Source: Streptomyces sp. NBC_00273 (GTDB lineage Bacteria; Actinomycetota; Actinomycetes; Streptomycetales; Streptomycetaceae). From it: a stretch of 64,000 bases of DNA. The stretch is taken from the NCBI RefSeq assembly GCF_036178145.1, contig NZ_CP108067.1:6585501-6649500 (forward strand), given 5' to 3'. Each line of letters opens with the position of its first letter. Position 1 is the first letter of the stretch. Positions 35,992 through 43,903 of the stretch are shown in pieces. The notes under the pieces were generated by a model that had not been told where the DNA came from, made no database searches, and worked only from the letters and a program-made list of their open reading frames with translations. Both the position numbers and the translations under genes were made by a program.

Positions 35992-36459
35992 ATGTCCCGT
36001 GTTCAGCTCGCCCTGCGCGTCGCCGACCTCGAAGGATCCATCGCCTTCTACTCGAAGCTCTTCGGCATCGAACCCGCGAAGATCCGCCCCGGATACGCGA
36101 ACTTCGCCGTCGCCGAGCCGCCGCTCAAGCTCGTCCTGATCGAAGGGGAGGCCGGCGAGGAGACCCGACTCGACCACCTCGGTGTGGAGGTGGAGGCCAC
36201 CGAACAGGTCACCGCAGCCACCACCCGGCTGAAGGACGCGGGGTTGGCGACCTTCGAAGAGAACGACACCTCGTGCTGCTACGCCGTCCAGGACAAGGTC
36301 TGGGTCACCGGCCCCGGCAAGGAGCCCTGGGAGGTCTACGTGGTGAAGGGAGACGCCGACGTCCTCGACAAGGGCGTCGAGGGTGCGCCGGACGCCTGCT
36401 GCACCGCCGGGACGCAGAACCTCGCCCCGGCCGCCGCCGGTTGCTCCTGCGGCGCCTGA
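35992..36459 (+). CDS. arsI: ArsI/CadI-type VOC protein, likely C-As lyase
   Basis: A 155-residue vicinal-oxygen-chelate protein. The vicinal cysteines in NDTSCCYAVQDKVWVTGPG, the His in RLDHLGVEVE, and the Glu in PWEVYVVKGD match the organoarsenical- and Fe-binding residues known for ArsI, which cleaves the C-As bond of methylarsenite. The C-terminus has extra cysteines (DACCTAG, GCSCGA). The ATG at 35992 has GGGAG 7 nt upstream. Divergent from arsR, as expected for co-regulation. Confidence 0.9.
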   Translation: MSRVQLALRVADLEGSIAFYSKLFGIEPAKIRPGYANFAVAEPPLKLVLIEGEAGEETRLDHLGVEVEATEQVTAATTRLKDAGLATFEENDTSCCYAVQDKVWVTGPGKEPWEVYVVKGDADVLDKGVEGAPDACCTAGTQNLAPAAAGCSCGA

Positions 36460-36498
36460 CGGGTCCGGCGCCTGACGGGTCCGGCGTCTGACGGGTCC
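36451..36498 (+). repeat. 16-bp tandem repeat at the 3' end of arsI
   Basis: Three consecutive units of GGCGCCTGACGGGTCC (36451-36466, 36467-36482, and 36483-36498 with one C to T change). The first contains the arsI stop codon, so the coding end itself supplied the repeat unit. Confidence 0.9.
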
Positions 36499-36567
36499 CG
36501 GCGCCGCGCCGACGTGTGTCGGGGGTGCCTCCGTCCCCGTGTGCAGCGGAAGGGGGAGTGACCCGCG

Positions 36568-36599
36568 AAGACCCCCGGCCGGTCGCGGTCGGGGGTCTT
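36568..36599. terminator. Bidirectional hairpin terminator between arsI and bL37 genes
   Basis: AAGACCCCC and GGGGGTCTT are perfect 9-bp arms with a 14-nt loop, flanked by T/A residues on both sides. It lies between two convergent genes and can serve both. Confidence 0.8.
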
Positions 36600-36612
36600 T
36601 CGGGTGGTTCGC

Positions 36613-36687
36613 TCAGGCGTTGGGGCGCTTGCCGTGGTTCGCCTTCTTCTTCTTGCGGGCCCGACGCTTGTTGCCTCGCTTGGCCAT
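36613..36687 (-). CDS. Large-subunit ribosomal micro-protein bL37
   Basis: A 24-residue very basic peptide starting MAKRGNKRRARKKKK and ending ANHGKRPNA. It matches, from memory, the actinobacterial 50S protein bL37 found near the peptidyl-transferase region in mycobacterial ribosomes. A GAGGGAG ribosome binding site lies about 10 nt before the ATG, and a strong terminator follows its stop by 14 bp, so it is a single-gene unit. Easily missed because of its size. Confidence 0.85.
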   Translation of the reverse strand: MAKRGNKRRARKKKKANHGKRPNA

Positions 36688-36813
36688 GGTCGTGGTCTCC
36701 CTCGTAGGCGACTGGTTCATGCCTCGGTCAGTCTAGGTTCGGTGTGGTTCATCCGCATTTGGTGAGGTGGACGCTCTCTTGGCCGCCGGTTCGGGGCGTG
36801 GGATCGTCGGAGG

Positions 36814-37479
36814 ATGGGCGAGCTCGCGTGGGGTGGGTTGGTCGTGGCTGCGGTCGCCGTGGCATTGGCGCTGATGGAGCGGTCCCTGGGGGCGGGCTTC
36901 GAACGGAAGCGGGACGAGGAGCGGGTGCGGCTGCTCGCGCACCTCGCCGAACCGGGCGAGGCGGAGGCCGAGGCCGAGGCCGACAGGCCGTCCGTCGTCG
37001 TGGCCGGCAGGGGGAAGTTCCAGGACGTCGGCGGGATCCCACATCCCGCGGCGCAGCTCGGCGACCGGCGGGACGACTTCACGCCGATCCTCGTGGAGTA
37101 CTACGCCTACGGACTGACCCAGGCGCGGAGCAGCTTCGCGACCAGCCAGCGGTTCGCCGGGGTCGGCGCGGCGATCCTGCTCTTCGGGATCGGGCTGGCC
37201 GTCTGGAAGGCCGAGGGCGGCGGGGAGCTCTACCTGGGGATCGTCACGAGCTCGGCGGGACTGGTCACCACCCTGATCGGACAGCTCTTCCACCGGCGGG
37301 CCGACATCGCGCTCAAGCACATGGCCGACCAGACCGCCTCGCTGCGCGACGACCGGCGGGCCGCCGAGACGACCCAGCAGGCCATCGAACTGCTCGACAC
37401 GGTCGAGGACCCGGGGCTCAGGGCCCGCCTACAAGCCGGTTTGATCATGAAACTTTCCGGGGCCGAGCTCCCCCGGTAG
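36814..37479 (+). CDS. TRADD-N-associated-type two-helix membrane protein
   Basis: A 221-residue protein. After an N-terminal membrane helix (LAWGGLVVAAVAVALALM) and a charged linker, the segment YYAYGLTQARSSFATSQRF leads into two membrane helices and a cytoplasmic coiled coil (HRRADIALKHMADQTASLRD). This resembles the TRADD-N-associated membrane domain described in bacterial conflict and signalling systems. Partner effector domains are not adjacent. Assignment is by pattern memory. Confidence 0.6.
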   Translation: MGELAWGGLVVAAVAVALALMERSLGAGFERKRDEERVRLLAHLAEPGEAEAEAEADRPSVVVAGRGKFQDVGGIPHPAAQLGDRRDDFTPILVEYYAYGLTQARSSFATSQRFAGVGAAILLFGIGLAVWKAEGGGELYLGIVTSSAGLVTTLIGQLFHRRADIALKHMADQTASLRDDRRAAETTQQAIELLDTVEDPGLRARLQAGLIMKLSGAELPR

Positions 37480-37494
37480 CGGGATAGTAGGGGT

Positions 37495-37719
37495 ATGTGC
37501 CGTTCCATTAAGACCCTGCGCCCGCCCGCCATCCCCGAGAAGGCGACCGAGGACGAGATCCGCGCCGCCGCCCTGCAATACGTACGGAAGGTGTCCGGGT
37601 TCCGGGCGCCCGCCGCGCACAACCGCGAGGTGTTCGAGGCGGCCGTGGACGCCGTTGCCGAGGCCACCGCGGCGCTGCTCGACGGGGTGCACGTACGGGG
37701 GCAGGCCACCCCGGCGTGA
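37495..37719 (+). CDS. DUF2277 family protein
   Basis: A 74-residue protein starting MCRSIKTLRPP with KATEDEIRAAALQYVRKVSG and HNREVFEAAVDAVAEAT. It is the full length of DUF2277, a small conserved actinobacterial and proteobacterial family with an invariant N-terminal Cys. Function unknown. It begins 16 bp after the TRADD-N-type gene and may be cotranscribed with it. Confidence 0.88.
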   Translation: MCRSIKTLRPPAIPEKATEDEIRAAALQYVRKVSGFRAPAAHNREVFEAAVDAVAEATAALLDGVHVRGQATPA

Positions 37720-37740
37720 CCCGGCCGGTCGGACCCGGGC

Positions 37741-37780
37741 GGTCGGACCCGGTCGGATCCGGTCGGACCCGGTCGGCGCC
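37741..37780 (+). repeat. 10-bp tandem repeat between convergent genes
   Basis: Four units of GGTCGGACCC with small changes in units 2 and 4, preceded by partial copies from about 37727. The period equals one helical turn. It lies between the DUF2277 stop and the stop of the secreted protein. Confidence 0.85.
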
Positions 37781-38304
37781 TACGAGGCCGCCGCGCGGCG
37801 ACGCATCACCCACACTCCGGCACCCAGCGCGCCCGCGGTGAGGGCGCTGCCCAAGGCGATCTGTCCGGGGCTCATCGAACCGATGCTGCCCCCCGTGCCA
37901 CCGCGAGCCGCACCCGAGCTGACCTGCAGGGACAGGGTGACGCGCTCGCCACCGGGGCCGCCGCACTCGAAGACGACGCGGTGCGTGCCCGAGCTCGCGT
38001 TGCTGAAGACGGTGGCGCTCCCGATGAGGCTGGCGGCGGTCTGGCTGCCCGGGGTCAGCCGGGCCTCGCCGAAGGCGGTCGACGTCACCCTGGCGACCTG
38101 CGTTCCGCAGCCCGAGACGTTCAGCGCGACCCGCCCGCCCGGGGCGACGGCGGTGGGGGAGACGGTGGCGGAGGGGGCCGCGTACGCGAGGGTGGCGGGA
38201 GCGGCGGCAGCGACGATGAGGGTCGCGGCCGCAACGGTCATCAGGCGGCGGTGGGCCGTGGCGGGCGCGGTGGCAGGCGGTGCGGCGGGCGGTTTGGCGG
38301 GCAT
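37780..38304 (-). CDS. Exported protein with C-terminal membrane anchor
   Basis: A 174-residue protein with a signal peptide (MTVAAATLIVAAAAPATLAYA), an immunoglobulin-like beta domain with one Cys pair (LNVSGCGTQ and VFECGGPGG), and a C-terminal helix ending in MRRRAAAS. No LPXTG motif is seen, so it is a membrane-anchored surface protein. GAGGAG lies 8 nt before the ATG at 38304. Related proteins are common in streptomycetes; function unknown. Confidence 0.8.
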   Translation of the reverse strand: MPAKPPAAPPATAPATAHRRLMTVAAATLIVAAAAPATLAYAAPSATVSPTAVAPGGRVALNVSGCGTQVARVTSTAFGEARLTPGSQTAASLIGSATVFSNASSGTHRVVFECGGPGGERVTLSLQVSSGAARGGTGGSIGSMSPGQIALGSALTAGALGAGVWVMRRRAAAS

Positions 38305-38477
38305 GGAGAGGACTCCTCGGCTCGTCGAAACGGCGCGGCCAGGCCACTGATGTGACGCGGATTCGGTTGCGCACCGTGCTGTGGACGCTAGGAGCCCAGC
38401 CCTGGGGCGGCGATCGGGGCCGGGTGAACGGGTGAGCCCACTGCTCCGCCCGGGGGAGCCGGGTCGCGCCGGACGGC

Positions 38478-39104
38478 CTACGCCGTCGCCGCGGCCGCTT
38501 CCGGTCGGCGCACCAGGAAGGCCGCCAGCGCGCCCGCGGCGAAGAGGGCGACGACGGACAGGGCGGTGCCGAGCCACTGGGTGCCCAGCCACTGCGTACC
38601 GAAGTAGCCGAGGGCCACGCTGTAACCGGCCCAGGCCATGCCCGCCAGGACCGACCAGGGCAGGAACTCCGCCACCTTGCGCTGGGTCTTGCCCGCACCC
38701 AAGGACACCACCGAGCGTCCCGCCGGGGCGAAGCGGGCGATGACCACCAGAGCGCCGCCACCGCGCGCCAGAGCCGTGCCGAGGCGCTCGTGGGCCCGGG
38801 TCAGCCGGCGGGAGCGGGCGATGGCCCGGTCCAACCGGGCTCCGCCGCGCCGGCCCAGCCGGTACGCGGCCATGTCACCCAACACCGAGGCGGTCGTGGC
38901 GATCACGAGCAGGAGCAGGATGTCCGGGACCTGTTCGGGTACCGGTACCGGGCCCGTTGCCCCGGCCGCCGCCGCAGCCGCCGCCGCGGTGATCACCAGA
39001 ACTCCGCTCGGAAGGACAGGGAGGAAGACGTCGAGCACGATGGAGACCGCCACGAGGGCGTAGATCCATGGGCTCGCGGTCAGCGATCCCAGCGTCTCAA
39101 ACAA
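38478..39104 (-). CDS. DedA/SNARE-associated family membrane protein
   Basis: A 208-residue DedA protein with 4-5 membrane helices and the family motif FAPAGRSVVSLGAGKTQRK (F-x-R/P-G-x-R form), plus GDMAAYRLGRRGG. DedA proteins act in membrane lipid turnover and proton-motive-force homeostasis. A small repeat GTQWLGTQWLG occurs near the C-terminus. I chose the TTG at 39104 (LFETLGSL) because GGGGAG lies 7 nt upstream and homologues begin there; the frame further upstream is Arg-rich and non-coding. Confidence 0.85.
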   Translation of the reverse strand: MFETLGSLTASPWIYALVAVSIVLDVFLPVLPSGVLVITAAAAAAAAGATGPVPVPEQVPDILLLLVIATTASVLGDMAAYRLGRRGGARLDRAIARSRRLTRAHERLGTALARGGGALVVIARFAPAGRSVVSLGAGKTQRKVAEFLPWSVLAGMAWAGYSVALGYFGTQWLGTQWLGTALSVVALFAAGALAAFLVRRPEAAAATA

Positions 39105-39351
39105 AACGGGACTCCCCAGTCCGGTTGACGTGCTGCGACACGAAGCGCCGCGACGTCGCGGGGAGCGGCAGGAGCGGCCTGACAGCGAGACAGCGTACGC
39201 CCGGCGTTCGCGCCCCGGATGCCCGGGGCGCCTGCCCGGCACGACCGCCGGGAACCGACCCCTCCCGAGGGCACACCCCCGCCAAGGACGACCCCCGCAC
39301 CGCCGCCACGCCAACTCCGCCGCCCCGCACCGCTAGGGCCTGCCACATCCC

Positions 39352-41007
39352 CTACTCCGCCGTGAGATCCCGGTCCAGCACCGTCACCAACACGGCCCCC
39401 TCGCGCTTCTTGCGCGCCTGGTCCAGTCGCAGCCGCGCCGTCCGCCCCGACAGAGCCAGCGTCATCAGCTGGTTCCCGAACCAGGGCCCACCCGTACGCC
39501 GCCAGTTCAGCGGCGGCCGCCCCGTCCGTCCGTGCAGGGAGAAGCCGCGCCCCAGCCACCGCCCCGTCCGGGACCAGCCCAGCCGGAAACCCCACTTCAC
39601 CGCGGTATGGATGGAATTGTGAACCGGCGAGCACGTCAGCTGGAACACCCGTGCCGTACTCGGTATTCGAGGCTCGGCCACATACGCGTGATGCACGTCC
39701 CCGGACAGCACGCACACCGTCGCCGGCGCCCGCGGCCCCGTGCCCACTTCCTCGATCAGATCCGTCAGGGCCGCGAACGAAGCCGGGAACGCCGCCCAGT
39801 GCTCCAGATCGCTGCGCCGGCGCAGATCCTCCCCGATCCGCGCCCATCGCGGCCCCCGCTCCCCGCGGCACAGCGCGGCATTCCACGTCTCGGCATCGTG
39901 GATCAGGGGTGGCATCAGCCAGGGCAGCGAGGACCCGATCAACAGATGGTCGTAGCCACCGTGCCCGGCCAGTGCGTTTTCCCGCAGCCACTGCTGCTCC
40001 GCCGGATCGAGCATCGCCCGCCCGTCCTCGGCCAACACCCGTGCTGCCCGGGTGTCCACCATCAGCAGCCGCGTCCGGCCGAAGTCGCGCCGATAGCTCC
40101 AGCGCACCGTCCCCGGATCGGCATCCGCCGCGGACGCGAAGGCCTGGAGCACGTCCGTACCGTCGGGGGTCTGCCGTACCGCCCCGTACACCGCGTCGGC
40201 TTCCAGCTCGGCGGGGGAGAGGTTACCCAGGTGCTGGTACACCCAGTACGACATCAGCCCGCTCAGCACGCGCTCGCGCCACCACGGCGTCGCCCGCATC
40301 TCCGCCAGCCACGCCGCGCTCGTGTTCCAGTCGTCGATGACGTCGTGGTCGTCGAATATGTGCAGGCTGGGGACCGTCGACAGCAGCCAACGGATCTCCG
40401 GGTCGAGCCAGGACTCGTAGTAGAGCCGGGTGTACTCCTCGTAGTCCGCGACCTGGGCGCCCGGCGGCTCCCGCAGGTCCCGCCGGGCCGCGAGCCACTG
40501 CCGGGTCTCCCGGGACAGCGCGTCCGCGTACACCTGGTCGCCGAGGAGCAGCAGGACGTCCGGACGCACCGCCTCCGGGTCGGCGGCCAGCCGCGCCGCG
40601 AGGGTGTCCAGCGCGTCCGCGCCGTGCGGCCCGTGCCGGCCGGCGGGCGGCGCGGCCTGTCGGCAGGAACCGAAGGTCACGCGCAGCCCGGGCGAGGGCC
40701 GGCCGGGGCCCGTCACGGCCGGAGCGGTGATCGTGCTCGGCGGGAAACCGCTCTCCGGCAGCGGCCACACCGGCCGGCCGTCGAGCAGCACCTCGTACGT
40801 CGTGGTCGCGCCCGGGGTCAGGCCGGTCACCGGCACCAGTGCGTAGTGGTGACCGGCTATCTGGAACGTCGGCGCGCTGCCGCCCGCCCCGTCCGCGCAC
40901 CGCACCTCGGCCGTGCACGGGCGGTCCGCCTCGACCCATATCGTGGCCGACCGGCCCGTGTCCCAGTCGACGTGGCGCAGCAGCGGCCCCAGACGCAGTC
41001 CGGCCAT
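39352..41007 (-). CDS. PhoD-like alkaline phosphatase (metallophosphoesterase)
   Basis: A 551-residue protein with an N-terminal Ig/FnIII-like domain and a metallophosphatase domain. Metal motifs are LLLLGDQVYADAL, IFDDHDVIDDWNTS and LSGDVHHAYVAE, with VTFGSCRQAAPP opening the catalytic domain. No signal peptide or twin-Arg is visible, so it is of the intracellular PhoD-like group rather than secreted PhoD. Substrate unknown. GGAGGGGGAG lies before the ATG at 41007. Confidence 0.88.
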   Translation of the reverse strand: MAGLRLGPLLRHVDWDTGRSATIWVEADRPCTAEVRCADGAGGSAPTFQIAGHHYALVPVTGLTPGATTTYEVLLDGRPVWPLPESGFPPSTITAPAVTGPGRPSPGLRVTFGSCRQAAPPAGRHGPHGADALDTLAARLAADPEAVRPDVLLLLGDQVYADALSRETRQWLAARRDLREPPGAQVADYEEYTRLYYESWLDPEIRWLLSTVPSLHIFDDHDVIDDWNTSAAWLAEMRATPWWRERVLSGLMSYWVYQHLGNLSPAELEADAVYGAVRQTPDGTDVLQAFASAADADPGTVRWSYRRDFGRTRLLMVDTRAARVLAEDGRAMLDPAEQQWLRENALAGHGGYDHLLIGSSLPWLMPPLIHDAETWNAALCRGERGPRWARIGEDLRRRSDLEHWAAFPASFAALTDLIEEVGTGPRAPATVCVLSGDVHHAYVAEPRIPSTARVFQLTCSPVHNSIHTAVKWGFRLGWSRTGRWLGRGFSLHGRTGRPPLNWRRTGGPWFGNQLMTLALSGRTARLRLDQARKKREGAVLVTVLDRDLTAE

Positions 41008-41102
41008 GCAACTCCCCCTCCTCCGTAGCCCCTTCGATCACGGTACGACGGGTGGGGGGAGCCACGCCTCCCCCTGGCGGGGGAAAGATCGGCCGGCTTG
41101 GG

Positions 41103-41756
41103 TCAGCAGCCGTTCAGGATGTTGACCAGGGCCGTCTTCTCGCCGGAGTCCATGCTCAGACCGTAGTACTGCTTCACGTTGACCCACATCCGTGCGTAGG
41201 TACAACGGTAGGACGTCCGCGAGGGCAGCCACTTGCCGGGGTCGAGGTCGCCCTTGGCCTGGTTGACGTTGTCGGTGACCGCGATGAGCTGCGGGCGCGT
41301 GAGGTCGTTGGCGAACTGCTGGCGCTTGCTCGTGGTCCAGGAATTGGCACCGGAACGCCAGGCCTCGGCGAGCGGGACGACGTGGTCGATGTCGAGGTCG
41401 GTGGCGACGGTCCAGGTGGCGCCGTCGTACTCGGAGTACCAGCTTCCGCTCACCGCGGCGCAGGAGGAGTTCTGGACGACATTGACGCCGTCGCGCTTGA
41501 GGACGGTCTCGCGGGTGTTGCAGCTGCCGGAGACGGTGCTCCAGTGCGGGAAGAGGTCGCGGCTGTAGCCGCTGGTGGACCCCTCGGTCTTCGGGGTGAC
41601 CGTCGCCAGGTAGGCGCGGGCGGCCGCGGCGCTGATGGGTGCGGGCGGGGCGGCCTGGGCGGCCGGGGCGTTGAGGAGGGAGGTCAGTGCGGCCAGGGCG
41701 GCTGCTGACGCGAGCACGCCAATTCGACGCGCGTAGATGCTGGGTATGAGTGCCAT
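41103..41756 (-). CDS. Secreted HNH endonuclease family protein
   Basis: A 217-residue exported protein. A Sec signal peptide ends near PAAQAAPP. The nuclease core TDLDIDHVVPLAEAW gives the DH metal-binding pair of the DUF1524-like HNH group, followed by the later QFANDLTRPQL and AKGDLDPGKWLPS with the conserved Asn/Asp. Four cysteines likely form two disulfides. It probably scavenges extracellular DNA. The ATG at 41756 has GGGAG 7 nt upstream. Confidence 0.9.
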   Translation of the reverse strand: MALIPSIYARRIGVLASAAALAALTSLLNAPAAQAAPPAPISAAAARAYLATVTPKTEGSTSGYSRDLFPHWSTVSGSCNTRETVLKRDGVNVVQNSSCAAVSGSWYSEYDGATWTVATDLDIDHVVPLAEAWRSGANSWTTSKRQQFANDLTRPQLIAVTDNVNQAKGDLDPGKWLPSRTSYRCTYARMWVNVKQYYGLSMDSGEKTALVNILNGC

Positions 41757-42269
41757 GAGGGGCTCCCTGGGTGCGGGGGGTGTGGCCGTGCGGCCCCGGC
41801 GGGGCGTGGCCATCGTGGCGGCGCCGGGTATCGCAGGGATGGGCGCCAGGTGACAGCCTGGCGACATGAGCACGTCACATCAAGTCGCCAACGCACCTGA
41901 TTTAAACGGAGTTTGATATTCCGGAGAGGGCGGAAGGGCTTGTGCGCCGCCCGGGGCGGACTCGCCTCGCCCTCCGGTCCTCCCGCCCTCCGGTCCTCCC
42001 GCCTCCCTGTCCTTCCTTTCGGCCGTCTGCCGGACTCGCCCGACCGTCTGCCGGCCAGCCCACTGACGCCCGCCGGTCCGATCGCGGCCCGCCGGTTCCG
42101 GCTACCGCCCGCCGGTCCGGCCGCCGCTCGCACCGCCTCGCACCGCCTCGCACCGGCCCGGACCTCGTGCCGCGCCCCGTCCTGCGTGGCGCCCCCGTCC
42201 TGAACCGTCCGGCCGGGACCAAAGGCCTATTCCGGCCCGTCGCGGGCGTCGCGTACTCTGTTCGGAGCA
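41757..42269. other. Intergenic region with GC-rich short repeats, upstream of riboswitch
   Basis: No credible gene. Tandem pieces include CTCCGGTCCTCCCGCC twice near 41971-42002, CCGTCTGCCGG twice near 42023-42054, and CGCACCGCCT-type 10-mers near 42128-42155. A TACTCT (42254-42259) just before the riboswitch may be its -10 box. Confidence 0.5.
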
Positions 42270-42370
42270 GAAGGGGAGTAGCTCTTCGCCGGACCGTCGA
42301 CATACTGCTGGGTCACACCAGCCGGCGCCCGGAGGCAGGCCGCGGACAGCGGCAGGCCAGCGAGACCTTC
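42270..42370 (+). promoter_or_regulatory. yybP-ykoY Mn2+ riboswitch
   Basis: The segment begins GAAGGGGAGTAGC and ends GCGAGACCTTC, the two hallmark strands of the yybP-ykoY aptamer; GAAGG (42270-42274) pairs with CCTTC (42366-42370) as P1, and internal GC-rich arms fit P2-P4. This RNA class senses Mn2+ and usually activates Mn exporters. It lies about 140 nt before a GDT1/UPF0016 transporter gene, the expected target type. Confidence 0.9.
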
Positions 42371-42513
42371 GGCCGCAGTGTCCTGTTCAGCGCAGGTGCG
42401 TTTCGTACGCGCACGCGCAAGTCAGGGCGCCGCCGAGCCGAAGCGACTCCTGACACACCCCAGGTCTCTCGGTCCCGATGGCGCCCTGCCCGACCGATCG
42501 AGGTTTCACCCCC

Positions 42514-43095
42514 GTGTTCAGCTTCAGCATCACGGCGATCGCCTTCGGCGTCGTCTTCCTTGCCGAACTCCCCGACAAGACGGCCCTCGCCGGCCTGATG
42601 CTCGGCACGCGCTACCGCGCCTCCTACGTCTTCGCGGGCGTCGCCGCCGCCTTCGCCGTACACGTCTCACTCGCCATCGCCGCAGGCAGCGTCCTCACGC
42701 TGCTCCCGCACCGGCTCGTCCAGGCCGTCGTCGGCATCCTCTTCCTGCTGGGTGCGGCCATGCTGCTCCTGAAGAAGGACGACGGGGAGGAGGAGGTCAA
42801 GCCGCCCGCCGACCAGTCCTTCTGGAAGGTCTCCGGGGCGGGCTTCATGCTGATCCTGGTGGCGGAGTTCGGCGACCTGACCCAGATCATGACCGCCAAC
42901 CTCGCCGCCCGGTACGACAACCCCGTCTCGGTCGGCATCGGCGCCGTGCTCGCCCTGTGGGCGGTCGCGGGCATCGGCATCCTGGGCGGGCGCACCCTGA
43001 TGAAGTACGTGCCGCTGCGGCTGATCACCAAGATCGCGGCTGCCGTGATGGCCGCACTGGCCGCGTTCTCGCTCTACGAGGCGATCGCGGGCTGA
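42514..43095 (+). CDS. GDT1/UPF0016 (TMEM165) family cation transporter, likely Mn2+ exporter
   Basis: A 193-residue membrane protein with six helices in two inverted halves. The family motif ExGD(K/R)(T/S) appears as AELPDKTALAG in helix 1 and AEFGDLTQIM in helix 4, the divalent-cation binding residues. A Mn2+ riboswitch upstream makes Mn2+ export the best prediction. I chose the GTG at 42514 (FSFSITAIAFGVVFLAEL); an ATG 12 codons earlier is possible but adds a non-membrane stretch. Confidence 0.92.
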   Translation: MFSFSITAIAFGVVFLAELPDKTALAGLMLGTRYRASYVFAGVAAAFAVHVSLAIAAGSVLTLLPHRLVQAVVGILFLLGAAMLLLKKDDGEEEVKPPADQSFWKVSGAGFMLILVAEFGDLTQIMTANLAARYDNPVSVGIGAVLALWAVAGIGILGGRTLMKYVPLRLITKIAAAVMAALAAFSLYEAIAG

Positions 43096-43163
43096 CGCGT
43101 CGCAGGCGCGGGCCGGCGGCGGCGGATATCTCCTTGCGGGGAAGGGACGTGCAGGTCACGCTC

Positions 43164-43808
43164 GTGCACGTGACAGACACCACCGCCTCCACCGCCTCCG
43201 CCGGCCCCGCCGTCGAGCCCGCATCCCGATCCGCGTCCGCGCCGGTGTCCGCCGAGGACCGGCAGTTCGGCTGGTCCAACATGTTCGTCCACCCCGACGA
43301 GGACACCCGGACCGACGGCGGGTTCCAGGGCGAGCGCGCCGTACTCGCCGGCTACCTGCGCGACCAGCGCCTGACGCTGGAGCTCAAGTGCGCGGGCCTC
43401 GACGCGGAGGCCATGGCGCGGCGCTCGGTGGAACCGTCCAACCTGTCCCTCCTGGGTCTCGTGCGCCACCTCGCGGGCGTCGAGCAGTACTGGTTCCGGC
43501 AGGTCATGGCGGGCCAGGAGATACGTCGGCACTACCGCACGGAGGAGGACCGCGTGGGGGAGTTCACCGGCGCGGTGGCCGACCCCGAGGTGGTTGCGGA
43601 CGCGTGGGCCACCTGGCGCGCCGAAGTCGCCTTCGCGGAACAACTGGTCGCGGAGGCCGCCGACCTGGGCGTCACGGGTGACAGCGGACACGGCGACGAG
43701 CCGATGGAGCTCCGCGAGGTCCTGGTCCACATGATCGAGGAATACGCCCGCCACAACGGCCACGCGGACTTCCTACGGGAACGCATCGACGGGCGAGTGG
43801 GGCAGTGA
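43164..43808 (+). CDS. DinB family (DUF664) protein
   Basis: About 214 residues. The DinB four-helix metal-binding fold is read from ERAVLAGYLRDQRLTLELKC onward, with the three His of LLGLVRHLAGVEQYW and HMIEEYARHNGHADFLRE. Actinobacterial members are mycothiol- or metal-dependent transferases of unknown specificity. GTG codons at 43149, 43164 and 43170 are all possible starts; none has an ideal ribosome binding site. Confidence 0.85.
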   Translation: MHVTDTTASTASAGPAVEPASRSASAPVSAEDRQFGWSNMFVHPDEDTRTDGGFQGERAVLAGYLRDQRLTLELKCAGLDAEAMARRSVEPSNLSLLGLVRHLAGVEQYWFRQVMAGQEIRRHYRTEEDRVGEFTGAVADPEVVADAWATWRAEVAFAEQLVAEAADLGVTGDSGHGDEPMELREVLVHMIEEYARHNGHADFLRERIDGRVGQ

Positions 43809-43903
43809 GGGCGGGGGCGGGGTCGGGGTCGGGGGCGGGGACCCAGGTCCCGGCCCCGCCCGACCTGGCCTCGTAGGTCCCGCGGCGTCCTGTGGTTCGG
43901 GTG

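Noticed and set aside
41902..42303. Open frames on both strands before the riboswitch
   Set aside because: Translations are simple Arg/Pro/Gly mixtures from short GC-rich repeats; the RNA element explains the conserved part.
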